64,000 bases of DNA from Bradyrhizobium roseum (GTDB lineage: Bacteria > Pseudomonadota > Alphaproteobacteria > Rhizobiales > Xanthobacteraceae): assembly GCF_030413175.1 (NCBI RefSeq), contig NZ_CP129212.1, positions 6,424,450 through 6,488,449 of the forward strand, read 5' to 3'. Position 1 is the stretch's first letter, and each line of letters begins with the position of its first letter. This document shows positions 52,574-60,865 of the stretch, piece after piece. The notes under the pieces were generated by a model. That model made no database searches. It was not told the origin of the DNA and saw nothing but the letters and a program-made list of their open reading frames with translations. Made by a program: the position numbers and the translations under genes.

Positions 52574-52933
52574 TCAGGCCGCCAGCATCTTGTTCACTTC
52601 GCTGACCAGTTCGCGCAGGTGGACCGGCTTGGCCAGCACCTTGGCGTTCTTGGGCGCTTCCGAATCGGAATTCAGCGCGACCGCGGCGAAGCCGGTGATG
52701 AACATGATCTTGATATCGGGGTCGAGTTCCGAGGCGCGGCGCGCCAGCTCGATGCCGTCCATTTCCGGCATCACGATATCGGTCAGCAGCATCTCGAAGG
52801 GCTCCTCGCGCAGCCGCTGATAGGCCGACAAGCCGTTGTCGTGGGGCGAGACCTGAAACCCGGCGTTTTCCAGCGCTTTGACCAGGAAACGGCGCATGTC
52901 GTTGTCGTCTTCAGCGAGAAGGATCTTGTGCAT
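52574..52933 (-). CDS. cpdR: CpdR response regulator (single receiver)
   Basis: A 119-residue stand-alone receiver that controls the cell-cycle ClpXP protease in alphaproteobacteria. The sequence, MHKILLAEDDNDMRRFLVKA then EEPFEMLLTDIVMPEMDG, is highly typical of CpdR. The acidic pair D9-D10, phospho-site D52, T80 and K102 are in place. The protein ends NKMLAA; an Ala-Ala tail is a type that ClpXP often reads. It has no output domain. In the known pathway it is phosphorylated via CckA-ChpT; the unphosphorylated form helps ClpXP destroy CtrA and other proteins. Confidence 0.93.
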   Translation of the reverse strand: MHKILLAEDDNDMRRFLVKALENAGFQVSPHDNGLSAYQRLREEPFEMLLTDIVMPEMDGIELARRASELDPDIKIMFITGFAAVALNSDSEAPKNAKVLAKPVHLRELVSEVNKMLAA

Positions 52934-53255
52934 GGCGGTCAGTTATCGAGCCTGGCTTTGAGGGATCGTTGAACCCACTAAGCCTGAGAGGGGGTAAATT
53001 TCGGGTGAAGGGTAACTGCTTCCTGGTGACGACAGGCGGAGCTTGCTTCTATAGCGAACGGTACCAAGATCGAACAACGCGGCGCTTTTCGGGCATTTGC
53101 GGCGCCTTCGGGGAAAAAGCGCGGGTTTTTTCGCTTGGCAGAATGATTGCGATTACGGACAATGCATCCTTACAAAGCCCGGCCCTTCGGCAGAATCGGT
53201 CGCCTGATCGATCGGTCGGACGGGAAAGCGGACGTTCAAGGGACGACGCCCCACG
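52934..53255. promoter_or_regulatory. Divergent region between cpdR and hutG-like gene
   Basis: 322 bases that must hold the cpdR and N-formylglutamate amidohydrolase promoters. An imperfect inverted pair, GCGCTTTT (from about 53092) and AAAAAGCGC (ending near 53134) followed by GGGTTTTTT, resembles a plus-strand terminator, but no transcript is evident. I looked for a CtrA-like TTAA-N7-TTAA site near cpdR and found none. Confidence 0.35.
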
Positions 53256-54143
53256 ATGACCCAGTTTGACGGCGAGCTGTCGCCCCCGTTCGAGATCGTG
53301 GAGCCGGCGCATTGGCGGGCGCCGATCATCTTCAACTCGCCGCACTCCGGCTCGGTCTACCCGGACGAATTCCTCAACGCCTCCCGGATCGACGTCGCCG
53401 CGCTGCGCCGCTCCGAGGATTCGTTCATGGACGAATTGATCAGCGACCTCAGCGAACGGGGCTTTCCAACCGTGCGGGTCAATTTCCCCCGCTCCTATGT
53501 CGACGTGAACCGCGAGCCCTATGAGCTCGATCCGCGGATGTTCACCGGACGCCTGCCGAGCTTCGCCAACACCCGCTCGATGCGGGTGGCCGGCGGCCTC
53601 GGCACCATCCCACGCGTGGTCGGCGACGGGCAGGAAATCTACCGCGAGCGGCTTTCCGTCGACGACGCGCTGGGGCGGATCGAGGCGTTGTACAAGCCAT
53701 ATCACCGGGCGCTGCGGCGGCTGATCAACAAGGCCCATCAGGCGTTCGGGACCGTGATTCTGGTGGATTGCCATTCGATGCCGTCGGTCGGCGTATCCCG
53801 AGACGAGCCGCGGCGGCCCGATATCGTGATCGGCGACCGCTATGGCACCAGTTGCGCGGGCCTGTTGCCCGATGTCGTCGAGGAGACCATGAGCGAGCTC
53901 GGCTATTCGATCGGCCGCAACAAGCCCTATGCCGGCGGATTCATCACCGAGCATTACGGCAACCCGGCGAGCGGCCTGCACACCGTGCAGCTCGAACTCA
54001 ACCGCGCGATCTACATGGACGAGCGGCGCCGCGAGCGCAGCCCGCGCTTTGCGCAGGTGGCCGCCGATTTCACCGCGCTCGCGGATGCGCTGGCGCAGGT
54101 GCCGCTGGGGGATCTCGGGCCGTTCCAGGCGGCGGCTGAATAA
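53256..54143 (+). CDS. N-formylglutamate amidohydrolase (HutG-like)
   Basis: A 295-residue zinc amidohydrolase of the N-formylglutamate deformylase family. The start APIIFNSPHSGSVYPDEFL with the conserved H-S/G, VNFPRSYVDVNREPYELDP, ILVDCHSMPS (metal His) and ITEHYGNPASGLHTVQLELNR (read as GFITEHYGNP and LHTVQLELNR) are characteristic. It would release formate or an amine from an N-acyl amino acid. A gene of this kind beside cpdR and hisN is usual in the Rhizobiales as I recall. Strictly HutG-like; it may act on another N-formyl substrate. Confidence 0.9.
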   Translation: MTQFDGELSPPFEIVEPAHWRAPIIFNSPHSGSVYPDEFLNASRIDVAALRRSEDSFMDELISDLSERGFPTVRVNFPRSYVDVNREPYELDPRMFTGRLPSFANTRSMRVAGGLGTIPRVVGDGQEIYRERLSVDDALGRIEALYKPYHRALRRLINKAHQAFGTVILVDCHSMPSVGVSRDEPRRPDIVIGDRYGTSCAGLLPDVVEETMSELGYSIGRNKPYAGGFITEHYGNPASGLHTVQLELNRAIYMDERRRERSPRFAQVAADFTALADALAQVPLGDLGPFQAAAE

Positions 54144-54148
54144 GTGGT

Positions 54149-54262
54149 CCTCGTCATTCCGGGGCGCGCGAGCGCGAACCCGGAATCCAACTCGCCGCAG
54201 AAAAAGTCGAGAGATGGATTCCGGGTTCGCGCCAAGCGGCGCGCCCCGGAATGACGGGCTGA
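54149..54262. repeat. Palindromic repeat, CATTCCGGG family (copy 2)
   Basis: The outer arms CGTCATTCCGGGGCGCGC and GCGCCCCGGAATGACGGG, and the inner ACCCGGAATCCA and TGGATTCCGGGT blocks, match the element at 24928-25034; the centres differ. It stands between the N-formylglutamate amidohydrolase gene and the sRNA terminator. Confidence 0.82.
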
Positions 54263-54285
54263 GATTGACGCGCACGCCCCCAAAA

Positions 54286-54374
54286 GAAAAAAGGGCCGCT
54301 TGAATGAACAAGCGGCCCAAGTCTAGGGAGGAAACGCCCAAGGAGGGCAGCGATAGGGCAAGGCCCTACCGCAC
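54286..54374 (-). ncRNA. suhB sRNA: suhB / alpha-r8 (mmgR)-type small RNA
   Basis: On the minus strand this 89-base region begins with two small stem-loops (TAGGGC/GCCCTA at 54354-54368, then a GCCC/GGGC hairpin). It continues into the single-stranded decamer TTTCCTCCCT (54334 to 54325), which I recall as the invariant motif of the alpha-r8/suhB family. A terminator follows: GGGCCGCTT/AAGCGGCCC (54318 to 54293), then six T residues. A consensus-like promoter lies just before it. The Rfam suhB family is often found near an inositol-monophosphatase gene, as here (hisN at 54739). In Sinorhizobium, mmgR controls PHB storage. Known from memory, not searched. Confidence 0.8.
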
Positions 54375-54738
54375 CGCAACAATATGCCGCCGCGCTGCAC
54401 AAAAGGCAAGGCTTTTTGGACAGGTTCGGGTCCAATGTGGAACAGTCTGGCGAATTGGCAACACCCTGCCATATCGGAAGTTATATGAGTTAAATCAATA
54501 CCTTAAATGAGGAGCTCCCTCGAGCTCCGGCTTCACTGCAGTGCTGGTATGCCAAAAATCGCAACTTCGTGATGACTCAGCTAACCAAAAATCCACGCTT
54601 AACGAGCCGTTGCGAAAGTCGATTCGAAACTCACCTGGCAATACGGATGGGAATAACGCGCCGCCGGCGGTGCGCATCAGCGCGGATTGAGCTAGGCATG
54701 TGGCGGCAATCTCCCTCCACGGTCGGTAAGGAACAGTC
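54375..54738. other. Intergenic region between sRNA and hisN
   Basis: 364 bases holding the sRNA promoter at the left and the hisN promoter at the right. A short palindrome, GGAGCTCCCTCGAGCTCC, lies near 54513. The sequence is less GC-rich (TTATATGAGTTAAATCAATA near 54481), as expected of regulatory DNA. I see no coding signal. Confidence 0.4.
54381..54409 (-). promoter_or_regulatory. Sigma70-like promoter of the suhB-type sRNA
   Basis: On the minus strand TTGCCT (54409 to 54404) and CATATT (54386 to 54381) are 17 bases apart, and the predicted start, about 7 bases on, coincides with the sRNA's first hairpin. The match to the TTGACA / TATAAT consensus is moderate. Confidence 0.5.
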
Positions 54739-55527
54739 GTGACGGTCATCGATTTCACAGCCTTCATCGGCCGCCTTGCCACCGCGTCCGGCGAAACCAT
54801 CCTGCCGTTCTTCCGCACCTCGCTCTCGATCGACAACAAGAGCGCGAGCGATTTCGATCCGGTCACCGAGGCCGATCGCGCCGCCGAAGCGGTGATGCGC
54901 CGCCTGATCAAGGCAAACTTCCCCCAACACGGCATCGTCGGCGAGGAATTCGGCAACGAGCGCGAGGACGCCGAATATGTCTGGGTGCTGGATCCGATCG
55001 ACGGAACCAAATCCTTCATCGCCGGCTTTCCGATCTGGGGAACCCTGATCGCACTGCTGCACCAGGGCACGCCGGTGTTCGGCATGATGCACCAGCCTTA
55101 CATCGGCGAACGCTTTTCCGGCGACTCTGGATCGGCGCAATATTCCGGACCTTCCGGCGAGCGGCGGCTGGCGGCGCGGCGCTGCGCATCGCTCAGCGAC
55201 GCCACCTCCTACACCACGAGCCCGCTCCTGATGAACGCCGCCGACCGCGAGATTTTTGGCCGGGTCGAGCGTTCGGTGAAGCTGTCGCGCTATGGCGGCG
55301 ACTGCTATTCCTACTGCATGCTGGCGGCCGGACATCTCGATCTCGTGGTCGAGACCGAACTCAAGCCCTATGACATCGCGGCCCTGATCCCGATCGTCAC
55401 CGGCGCCGGCGGCGTCGTCACCAACTGGGAAGGCAAGCCCGCCCAAAGCGGCGGCCGCATCGTCGCCGCCGGCGACGCCCGCGTGCACGAGGCGGCGCTG
55501 AAGCTGTTGAACAGCCAGGATATATGA
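54739..55527 (+). CDS. hisN: Histidinol-phosphatase (inositol monophosphatase family)
   Basis: A 262-residue Mg-dependent phosphatase of the inositol-monophosphatase superfamily. Metal-site motifs are GIVGEEFG (Glu), WVLDPIDGTKSFI (the D-P-I-D-G-T signature) and LKPYDIAALIPIVTGAGG (late Asp). The start reads TVIDFTAFIGRLATASG; GTG after AAGGAA. It is the type that dephosphorylates histidinol phosphate in alphaproteobacterial histidine synthesis (HisN). SuhB-like inositol phosphatase is the alternative. It lies beside the suhB-type sRNA, fitting the known neighbourhood. Confidence 0.88.
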   Translation: MTVIDFTAFIGRLATASGETILPFFRTSLSIDNKSASDFDPVTEADRAAEAVMRRLIKANFPQHGIVGEEFGNEREDAEYVWVLDPIDGTKSFIAGFPIWGTLIALLHQGTPVFGMMHQPYIGERFSGDSGSAQYSGPSGERRLAARRCASLSDATSYTTSPLLMNAADREIFGRVERSVKLSRYGGDCYSYCMLAAGHLDLVVETELKPYDIAALIPIVTGAGGVVTNWEGKPAQSGGRIVAAGDARVHEAALKLLNSQDI

Positions 55528-55542
55528 CAACCGAGGCCTGCG

Positions 55543-56070
55543 ATGGACGCGATGATCGTCGTCGACATGCAGGTCGGACTGTTCAACGGGTTGCCTAAGC
55601 ACGATCTCAACGGTGTCATCGATCGCATCAACCGTCTCGCCGCAAAGGTGCGTCAACGGGCAGGCCACGTCATCTTTGTCCAGCACTGCGGCGGCAAGGA
55701 CGACGACTTCGAGCCGGAAACGCCGGGCTGGACGCTGCTGCCGGACCTGCACCGCGACCCTGCCGATATCGTCGTTCGAAAATCCCTGAACGATCCATTC
55801 GCCGGGACCGACCTCGCGGCGCGCCTGCAGGCGATCGCGCCGGACCGGGTCCTGATCACGGGATGGGCGACCGATTTCTGCGTCGATGCCACCGTGCGGT
55901 CGGCCGTCTCGCACCACTACGATGTCGTCGTGGTAACCGACGCCCATACATTGAACGACCGTCCTCACCTCGACGCGAAAGGCGTGATTCGTCACCATCA
56001 CTGGGTCTGGAGCAATCTGATCACCGCACGATCGATCACGCTCGCCCCGGCGGACGAGCTGCTGCGCTGA
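55543..56070 (+). CDS. Isochorismatase-family cysteine hydrolase
   Basis: A 175-residue hydrolase with an intact catalytic triad: D8-type Asp in MIVVDMQVGLF, Lys in VVRKSLNDPF and Cys in ITGWATDFCVDATVRSA. Such enzymes split isochorismate, nicotinamide, N-carbamoyl or other amide substrates. It lies 15 bases after hisN on the same strand, so it is probably co-transcribed. The specific substrate cannot be read. Confidence 0.88.
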   Translation: MDAMIVVDMQVGLFNGLPKHDLNGVIDRINRLAAKVRQRAGHVIFVQHCGGKDDDFEPETPGWTLLPDLHRDPADIVVRKSLNDPFAGTDLAARLQAIAPDRVLITGWATDFCVDATVRSAVSHHYDVVVVTDAHTLNDRPHLDAKGVIRHHHWVWSNLITARSITLAPADELLR

Positions 56071-56184
56071 CAAAACCTGCTTTGGCGTGGCCCAGGTCAC
56101 GCACCCGCAGACCTTGCATCGCGCGGTTCATCGCGTACGATAGAAGCCAACACCGCACCTCAGATGCGGGATCGGGGAGTATTC

Positions 56185-57168
56185 ATGAGACTGCCGAGCA
56201 AGCTGCTGGCTGGACTAACGCTGTTATTGTTGCCTGTTCTATTGTTGCCTGTTCCGGCCTCGGCGCAGGATTTCCCCGCAAAACCGATCAAGTTGATCGT
56301 GCCGTTCCCGGCCGGTGGCCCCAACGACATCATCGCGCGGGTGATCGGCCAGCGCATGTCGGAGATCGCAAAACAGCCGGTGTTGATCGACAACCGCGGC
56401 GGCCAGGGCGGCGTGCTCGGCACCGACGCGGTCGCAAAGGCCCCGGCTGACGGCTACACCATTGCGATCTCGAGCGCGGGCGCGCTTGCCATCAGCCCGA
56501 GCATGGAAAAGGTCGCCTACGACACCCTGAAGGACTTGGCGCCGGTGACGCTGGTCGCTACCGTGCCCGAGATGCTGGTGGTCGCGACCAACGTGCCCGC
56601 CAGGGACATGAAGGAACTGGTCGCGCTCGCCAAGGCGCAGCCGGGCAAACTGAATTTCGCCTCGTCGGGTCCCGGCAGCCTGCCGCATCTGGCCGGCGAA
56701 CTGCTCAAGCTGACGGCCAATATCGATATCGTGCACGTGCCCTATCGCGGCGCGGCGCCGGCGGTGAACGATCTGCTTGGCCAGCAGGTGCAGATGGCTT
56801 TCCTCGACCTGCCGGTGCTGCTGCCGCAGGTCAAGGCCGGGGCACTGCGGCCGATCGCGGTCGGCGCGTCCGAACGGGCGCCGACCGCGACGGAGGTGCC
56901 GACCACCACCGAGGCCGGCATGCCCGGCATGATCATCGAGAACTGGTACGGCATGGTCGCGCCCGCCGCGACGCCGCCGGCGATCGTCGCGGCATTACAC
57001 AAGCTCGCCACCGAAGCGATGGCCGATCCGGCCGTGAAGGAAAAGCTCGCCGCCCAGGGCGCGACGCTGGTCGGCGATACGCCGGAACATTTCCGCGGCT
57101 TCATCGACGGCGAAATCAAGAAGTGGGCGAAGGTGATCAAGGATGCAGGTGTCGTGACGACGAAGTGA
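56185..57168 (+). CDS. TctC-type (Bug) binding protein, tandem copy 1
   Basis: A 327-residue periplasmic binding protein. The signal peptide contains an internal near-duplicate, LLLPVLLLPV, from a short direct repeat in the DNA (56220-56252). The mature protein begins QDFPAKPIKLIVPFPAGGPND, with IDNRGGQGGVLGTDAVAKAPADG and VPYRGAAPAVNDLLGQQVQMAF. The start chosen is the ATG five bases after GGGGAG. It is very similar to the next gene. No transporter genes are adjacent. Confidence 0.92.
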   Translation: MRLPSKLLAGLTLLLLPVLLLPVPASAQDFPAKPIKLIVPFPAGGPNDIIARVIGQRMSEIAKQPVLIDNRGGQGGVLGTDAVAKAPADGYTIAISSAGALAISPSMEKVAYDTLKDLAPVTLVATVPEMLVVATNVPARDMKELVALAKAQPGKLNFASSGPGSLPHLAGELLKLTANIDIVHVPYRGAAPAVNDLLGQQVQMAFLDLPVLLPQVKAGALRPIAVGASERAPTATEVPTTTEAGMPGMIIENWYGMVAPAATPPAIVAALHKLATEAMADPAVKEKLAAQGATLVGDTPEHFRGFIDGEIKKWAKVIKDAGVVTTK

Positions 57169-57250
57169 TCTCATGACGATGATAGATGGATTGAGGACGT
57201 GAAATAGCCGGGACGTCTGGCCCGGCGCTGACAAGTTACCGGAGGCTTCG

Positions 57251-58216
57251 ATGAAGGTTCTTCGCGTGCTTCTCACCGCATTGTCCGTGCTGCTGCCCGC
57301 CGTAGCGGACGCGCAGGATTTTCCCAGCAAACCGATCAAGCTGATCGTGCCGTTCCCGCCGGGCGGACCGAACGACATCATCGCGCGGCTGGTCGGCCAG
57401 CGCATGTCGGAAATCACGAGGCAGCCGGTGCTGATCGACAATCGCGGCGGCCAGGCCGGCGTGCTCGGCACCGATGCGATCGCGAAGGCTTCGCCCGACG
57501 GCTACACGATCGGAATCGTGAGCGCGAGTTCTCTGGTGATCAACCCGACCATGGAAAAGGTGCCCTACGACGTCGCAAAGGATTTTGCGCCGGTCACGCT
57601 GGTGACGACGGTGCCGGAAATGCTCGTGGTCGCCAGCAACGTGCCCGCGAGCAACATGAAGGAACTGGTCGCGCTCGCAAAAGCCCAGCCGGGCAAACTC
57701 AATTTCGCATCGGCCGGCGTCGGCGGCCTGCCGCATCTGGCCGGCGAATTGCTCAAGCTGACCGCCAATATCGACATCGTGCACATTCCCTATCGCGGTG
57801 CGGCGCCCGCCATCAACGACCTGCTTGGCCAGCAGGTGCAGATGGCGTTCCTCGATCTGCCGGTGCTGCTGCCGCATATCAAGGCCGGCACCCTGCGCCC
57901 GATCGCGCTCGGCGCGCCCAATCGCGCGCCCACCTCGCCCGACGTGCCGACCACCGCGGAGGTCGGTATGCCGGATATCCTGATCGAAAACTGGTACGGC
58001 ATGCTCGCCCCTGGCGGGACGCCCGAGCCGATCGTTAGCCTCCTGAACCGCGTCGCCAACGAGGCAATGAACGATCCGCAGGTGAAGCAGAAGCTCGCCG
58101 ACCAGGGCCTCACGGTGGCCGGCAACACGCCGGCGCAGTTTCGCGACTACATCGGCAGCGAGACGCGGAAATGGGCGCGCGTCATCAAGGCTGCCGGCCT
58201 CGACACGGCCAAGTGA
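57251..58216 (+). CDS. TctC-type (Bug) binding protein, tandem copy 2
   Basis: A 321-residue periplasmic binding protein (signal peptide MKVLRVLLTALSVLLPAVAD, mature QDFPSKPIKLIVPFPPGGPND). It matches copy 1 almost throughout, for example IDNRGGQAGVLGTDAIAKASPDG and IPYRGAAPAINDLLGQQVQMAF. The first half of the signal peptide differs, as does the C-terminus. Tandem duplication with both copies intact suggests ligand specialisation. It is convergent with a LysR gene, which may be its regulator. Confidence 0.92.
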   Translation: MKVLRVLLTALSVLLPAVADAQDFPSKPIKLIVPFPPGGPNDIIARLVGQRMSEITRQPVLIDNRGGQAGVLGTDAIAKASPDGYTIGIVSASSLVINPTMEKVPYDVAKDFAPVTLVTTVPEMLVVASNVPASNMKELVALAKAQPGKLNFASAGVGGLPHLAGELLKLTANIDIVHIPYRGAAPAINDLLGQQVQMAFLDLPVLLPHIKAGTLRPIALGAPNRAPTSPDVPTTAEVGMPDILIENWYGMLAPGGTPEPIVSLLNRVANEAMNDPQVKQKLADQGLTVAGNTPAQFRDYIGSETRKWARVIKAAGLDTAK

Positions 58217-58235
58217 CACGGCGTCTCGCGTCGTT

Positions 58236-59129
58236 TCATCGCGGCGCGGATTTGCGCAGGTGCTCGGCCAGTTGCTGCGCGGGCTTGGGCAGCGCCCGAA
58301 AATTGCGCGCACAGATCACGAGCTTGCGGTTGGCCCAGGAATCCCTGATCCTGACGACATTGATCTTCATCGACCGCGCGCATCGCTTGGCCGCCACCTC
58401 GGGCATCACGCCGATCCCGATGCCGGCGGCGACCATCTGGCCGATCGCGTCAAAGCTGTTCAGCCGCGCACGAAAGCGCAGGCGGGCACCGAGCCGCGCC
58501 GCATGTCCGCTGATATGTGCGTGCAGCGCGATCGAGTTGATCAGCCCGACGAAATCGCGCTTCACCACGTCGCTGAAATCGACCTGCCGCCGGTTCGCCA
58601 GCTCATCGTCCCGCGCAGCGACCAGCACCAGACGGTCCTGGCTGAACGGCATCCGCTCGATATTGTCGGCCAGCGCGTGTTCGGCGGCGAGGCCTAGATC
58701 GGCGGCGCCGACGGCGATGGCGCGGGCAATCTCGGCGCTTTCGCGCTCCTCGACGTCGATCGAAATATGCGGATGCGCCGCCAGGAAGGCCGCCAGCGTC
58801 TTCGGCAGATATTCCGAGAGCCCCGATGTGTTGGCGAGGAAGCGGACGGTCGCCTTCGCGCCATGGGCAAAGGCGGCCAGATCGCCGCGCATCGCCTCGA
58901 CATTGTGCAGCACGACGCGAGCGTGATCGAGCAGGCTTTCGCCGGCCGCCGTCAGTTCGACGCCGCGGCGACCGCGCGTCAAAAGTCCGACGCCGAGCGC
59001 TTCCTCCAGCCCCTTGATCCGTTCGCTCGCCGAGGCCAGCGCGAGGTGAACCCGCTGCGCGCCATTGGTGATGCTGCGCGTCTCGGCCACCGCGACGAAG
59101 AGTTGCAGATCGACCAGATCAAAACGCAT
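58236..59129 (-). CDS. LysR family transcriptional regulator
   Basis: A 297-residue regulator with the N-terminal helix-turn-helix: MRFDLVDLQLFVAVAETRSI, then THGAQRVHLALASASERIKGLEEALG-like (the sequence has TNGAQRVHLALASASERIKG), and the two-lobed effector domain (ISIDVEERESAEIARAIAVG). GAGGG precedes the ATG. It is convergent with two TctC genes and divergent from a TauE-family exporter gene across a spacer that holds a partial repeat. Its target could be either side. Confidence 0.9.
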   Translation of the reverse strand: MRFDLVDLQLFVAVAETRSITNGAQRVHLALASASERIKGLEEALGVGLLTRGRRGVELTAAGESLLDHARVVLHNVEAMRGDLAAFAHGAKATVRFLANTSGLSEYLPKTLAAFLAAHPHISIDVEERESAEIARAIAVGAADLGLAAEHALADNIERMPFSQDRLVLVAARDDELANRRQVDFSDVVKRDFVGLINSIALHAHISGHAARLGARLRFRARLNSFDAIGQMVAAGIGIGVMPEVAAKRCARSMKINVVRIRDSWANRKLVICARNFRALPKPAQQLAEHLRKSAPR

Positions 59130-59142
59130 CCATGCCCTCAAT

Positions 59143-59160
59143 CCTCATGGTGAGGAGACG
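59143..59160. repeat. Fragment of the CCTCATGGT palindrome family
   Basis: CCTCATGGTGAGGAGACG is the reverse complement of the right arm of the element at 12068-12146. It is a single arm just upstream of the LysR start, in the LysR-TauE divergent spacer. Confidence 0.5.
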
Positions 59161-59264
59161 CGATTGCGCCGTGCGCGCGGCATCGATAGCCTTCGGATTT
59201 GCCAAAGGCTATCTCCGGAACCTCCAGATTGTGTCCGAAGCGTCGATCGGTCAAGGTCGCGGCC

Positions 59265-60017
59265 ATGTTCGATTCTCTGCTTCTTCTGGTCGCGGCAGCC
59301 TTCCTCCTCGCGGGCTTTGTCAAAGGCGCCCTCGGGCTCGGCCTGCCGACGGTAGCGATGGGCCTGCTCGCGGTATCGATGCCGCCGGCCCAGGCGATCG
59401 CCATCGTCATCGTGCCGGCGATCGTCACCAACATCTGGCAGACGTTTCGCGGCCCCTATCTGCGCGACATCCTGCGGCGGCTATGGCCGTTGCTGATCGG
59501 GACGGCGGCCGGCATCTGGCTCAATGCGGGCGCCCTGACCGGTCCCTATGCGCGCTATACCACCATCGCGCTCGGCCTGCTGCTCGCTGTCAATGCAATC
59601 ATCGGCCTCACCAAGTTCAGTTTCACCGTCGCGCCCCGCAACGAGAAATGGGTCGGCGGCATCGTCGGGCTGACGACCGGATTGATCTCGGCGGCGACCG
59701 GCGTGCAGGTCGTTCCGTCGGTGCCCTACCTGCAGGCGATCGGCATGGAGAAGGAAGAACTGATCCAGGCACTCGGCGTCTTCTTCACGGTCGCGACGTT
59801 GGCGCTCGGCCTCAACCTGACCAGCGCCGGCCTGCTGACGGCTGCCACCGCGCTGCCGGGCGCGATCGCGATGGCGGCGTCCTTTGCGGGCATGTTCGTC
59901 GGGCAGGCGGTGCGGACGCGGCTGCAGCCGGATGTATTCCGGCGCTGGTTTCAGATCGGCATGATCGTTCTCGGCCTCTACCTCGCCAGCAACGCGCTGG
60001 CGAAACTGGTGTCGTAG
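59265..60017 (+). CDS. TauE/SafE family sulfite/organosulfonate or anion exporter
   Basis: A 250-residue inner-membrane protein with about seven or eight helices. It starts MFDSLLLLVAAAFLLAGFVK, with the duplicated TauE pattern: GALGLGLPTVAMGLLAV in the first half and GLTTGLISAATGVQVVPSVPYLQ in the second. Family members export sulfite or small anions. It is divergent from the LysR gene, which may control it. The frame is open upstream, but this ATG starts the first helix. Confidence 0.88.
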   Translation: MFDSLLLLVAAAFLLAGFVKGALGLGLPTVAMGLLAVSMPPAQAIAIVIVPAIVTNIWQTFRGPYLRDILRRLWPLLIGTAAGIWLNAGALTGPYARYTTIALGLLLAVNAIIGLTKFSFTVAPRNEKWVGGIVGLTTGLISAATGVQVVPSVPYLQAIGMEKEELIQALGVFFTVATLALGLNLTSAGLLTAATALPGAIAMAASFAGMFVGQAVRTRLQPDVFRRWFQIGMIVLGLYLASNALAKLVS

Positions 60018-60033
60018 CCGGCGAACAGCTGGC

Positions 60034-60681
60034 CTAGCGCGCCTCCAGCATCGCCACGCGGATGCCGAGATAGACGAACAGCCCGCCGAGCGCCCGGTTG
60101 ATCCAGGCCATCGCACCCGCCGACCGGCGGATGCGGCCGGCGGCCCGCGCGGCGAAGGCCGCAACGGCGAAACACCACAACGTGCCGCCGGTGATGAAGA
60201 TCAGGCCGAGGGTAAGGAAGGCCAGCGTCTTGTGGGATGATTCCGCCGTCACGAATTGCGGCAGGAACGCCAGAAAAAACAGCGCTACCTTCGGATTGAG
60301 CACGTTGGTCAGGGCGCCCTGCCAGAACACGCGGGACAGCGACGTCGCGTTGCCGGCCACGGCCGCCTCAGCCGGCGGGCGCGCACGCGACAGCAGCATC
60401 TGGACGCCCGTCAAGAGCAAATAGGCAGCACCTGCCCATTTCAGCACCGTGAATGCGGCCGATGACGTCATCAACAATGCCGACAGGCCAATCGCAGCGC
60501 CGAACACGTGAACGAGACAGCCGGTGCTGATTCCGGTTACCGCCGCTGCTCCGCCGCGCCATCCGAGTTGCAGGCTGCGGCCGATAATATAGGCCGTGTC
60601 CGGGCCCGGGGTGATGTTGAGCAGCAGCCCCGAAAGGATGAAGAGCCAGAGATCATGGATGCCGAGCGTCTCAACCATCAT
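60034..60681 (-). CDS. LysE/RhtB family amino acid exporter
   Basis: A 215-residue inner-membrane exporter with five to six helices. The signature LLLNITPGPDTAYIIGRSLQLGWRGG near residue 20 (read as NITPGPDTAYIIGRSLQLG), ITGISTGCLVH-like (the sequence has VTGISTGCLVHVFGAA) and LTNVLNPKVALFFLAFLPQFV are diagnostic. It should export a basic or other amino acid or homoserine. Two adjacent ATGs; the first follows GGA by 8 bases. It is convergent with the TauE gene. Confidence 0.9.
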   Translation of the reverse strand: MMVETLGIHDLWLFILSGLLLNITPGPDTAYIIGRSLQLGWRGGAAAVTGISTGCLVHVFGAAIGLSALLMTSSAAFTVLKWAGAAYLLLTGVQMLLSRARPPAEAAVAGNATSLSRVFWQGALTNVLNPKVALFFLAFLPQFVTAESSHKTLAFLTLGLIFITGGTLWCFAVAAFAARAAGRIRRSAGAMAWINRALGGLFVYLGIRVAMLEAR

Positions 60682-60865
60682 TTGACAGTTCCATGACTTT
60701 GCCAATCCTTAACGGGCGTGTGTGCCAATTCCAGCGATTTGCAGTAGTATCATGAGCAAATCAGGCTTCCACCGGATTGCCGATATTTTATAAACATTGG
60801 AATCGGACGGCCGACCACGTAGTGGTTATCTTGCCCGTTCCGGCGCTGGGGATATCGTGGGGGAC

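Noticed and set aside
52934..53255. A CtrA binding site in front of cpdR
   Set aside because: I found no TTAA-N7-TTAA match in the spacer.
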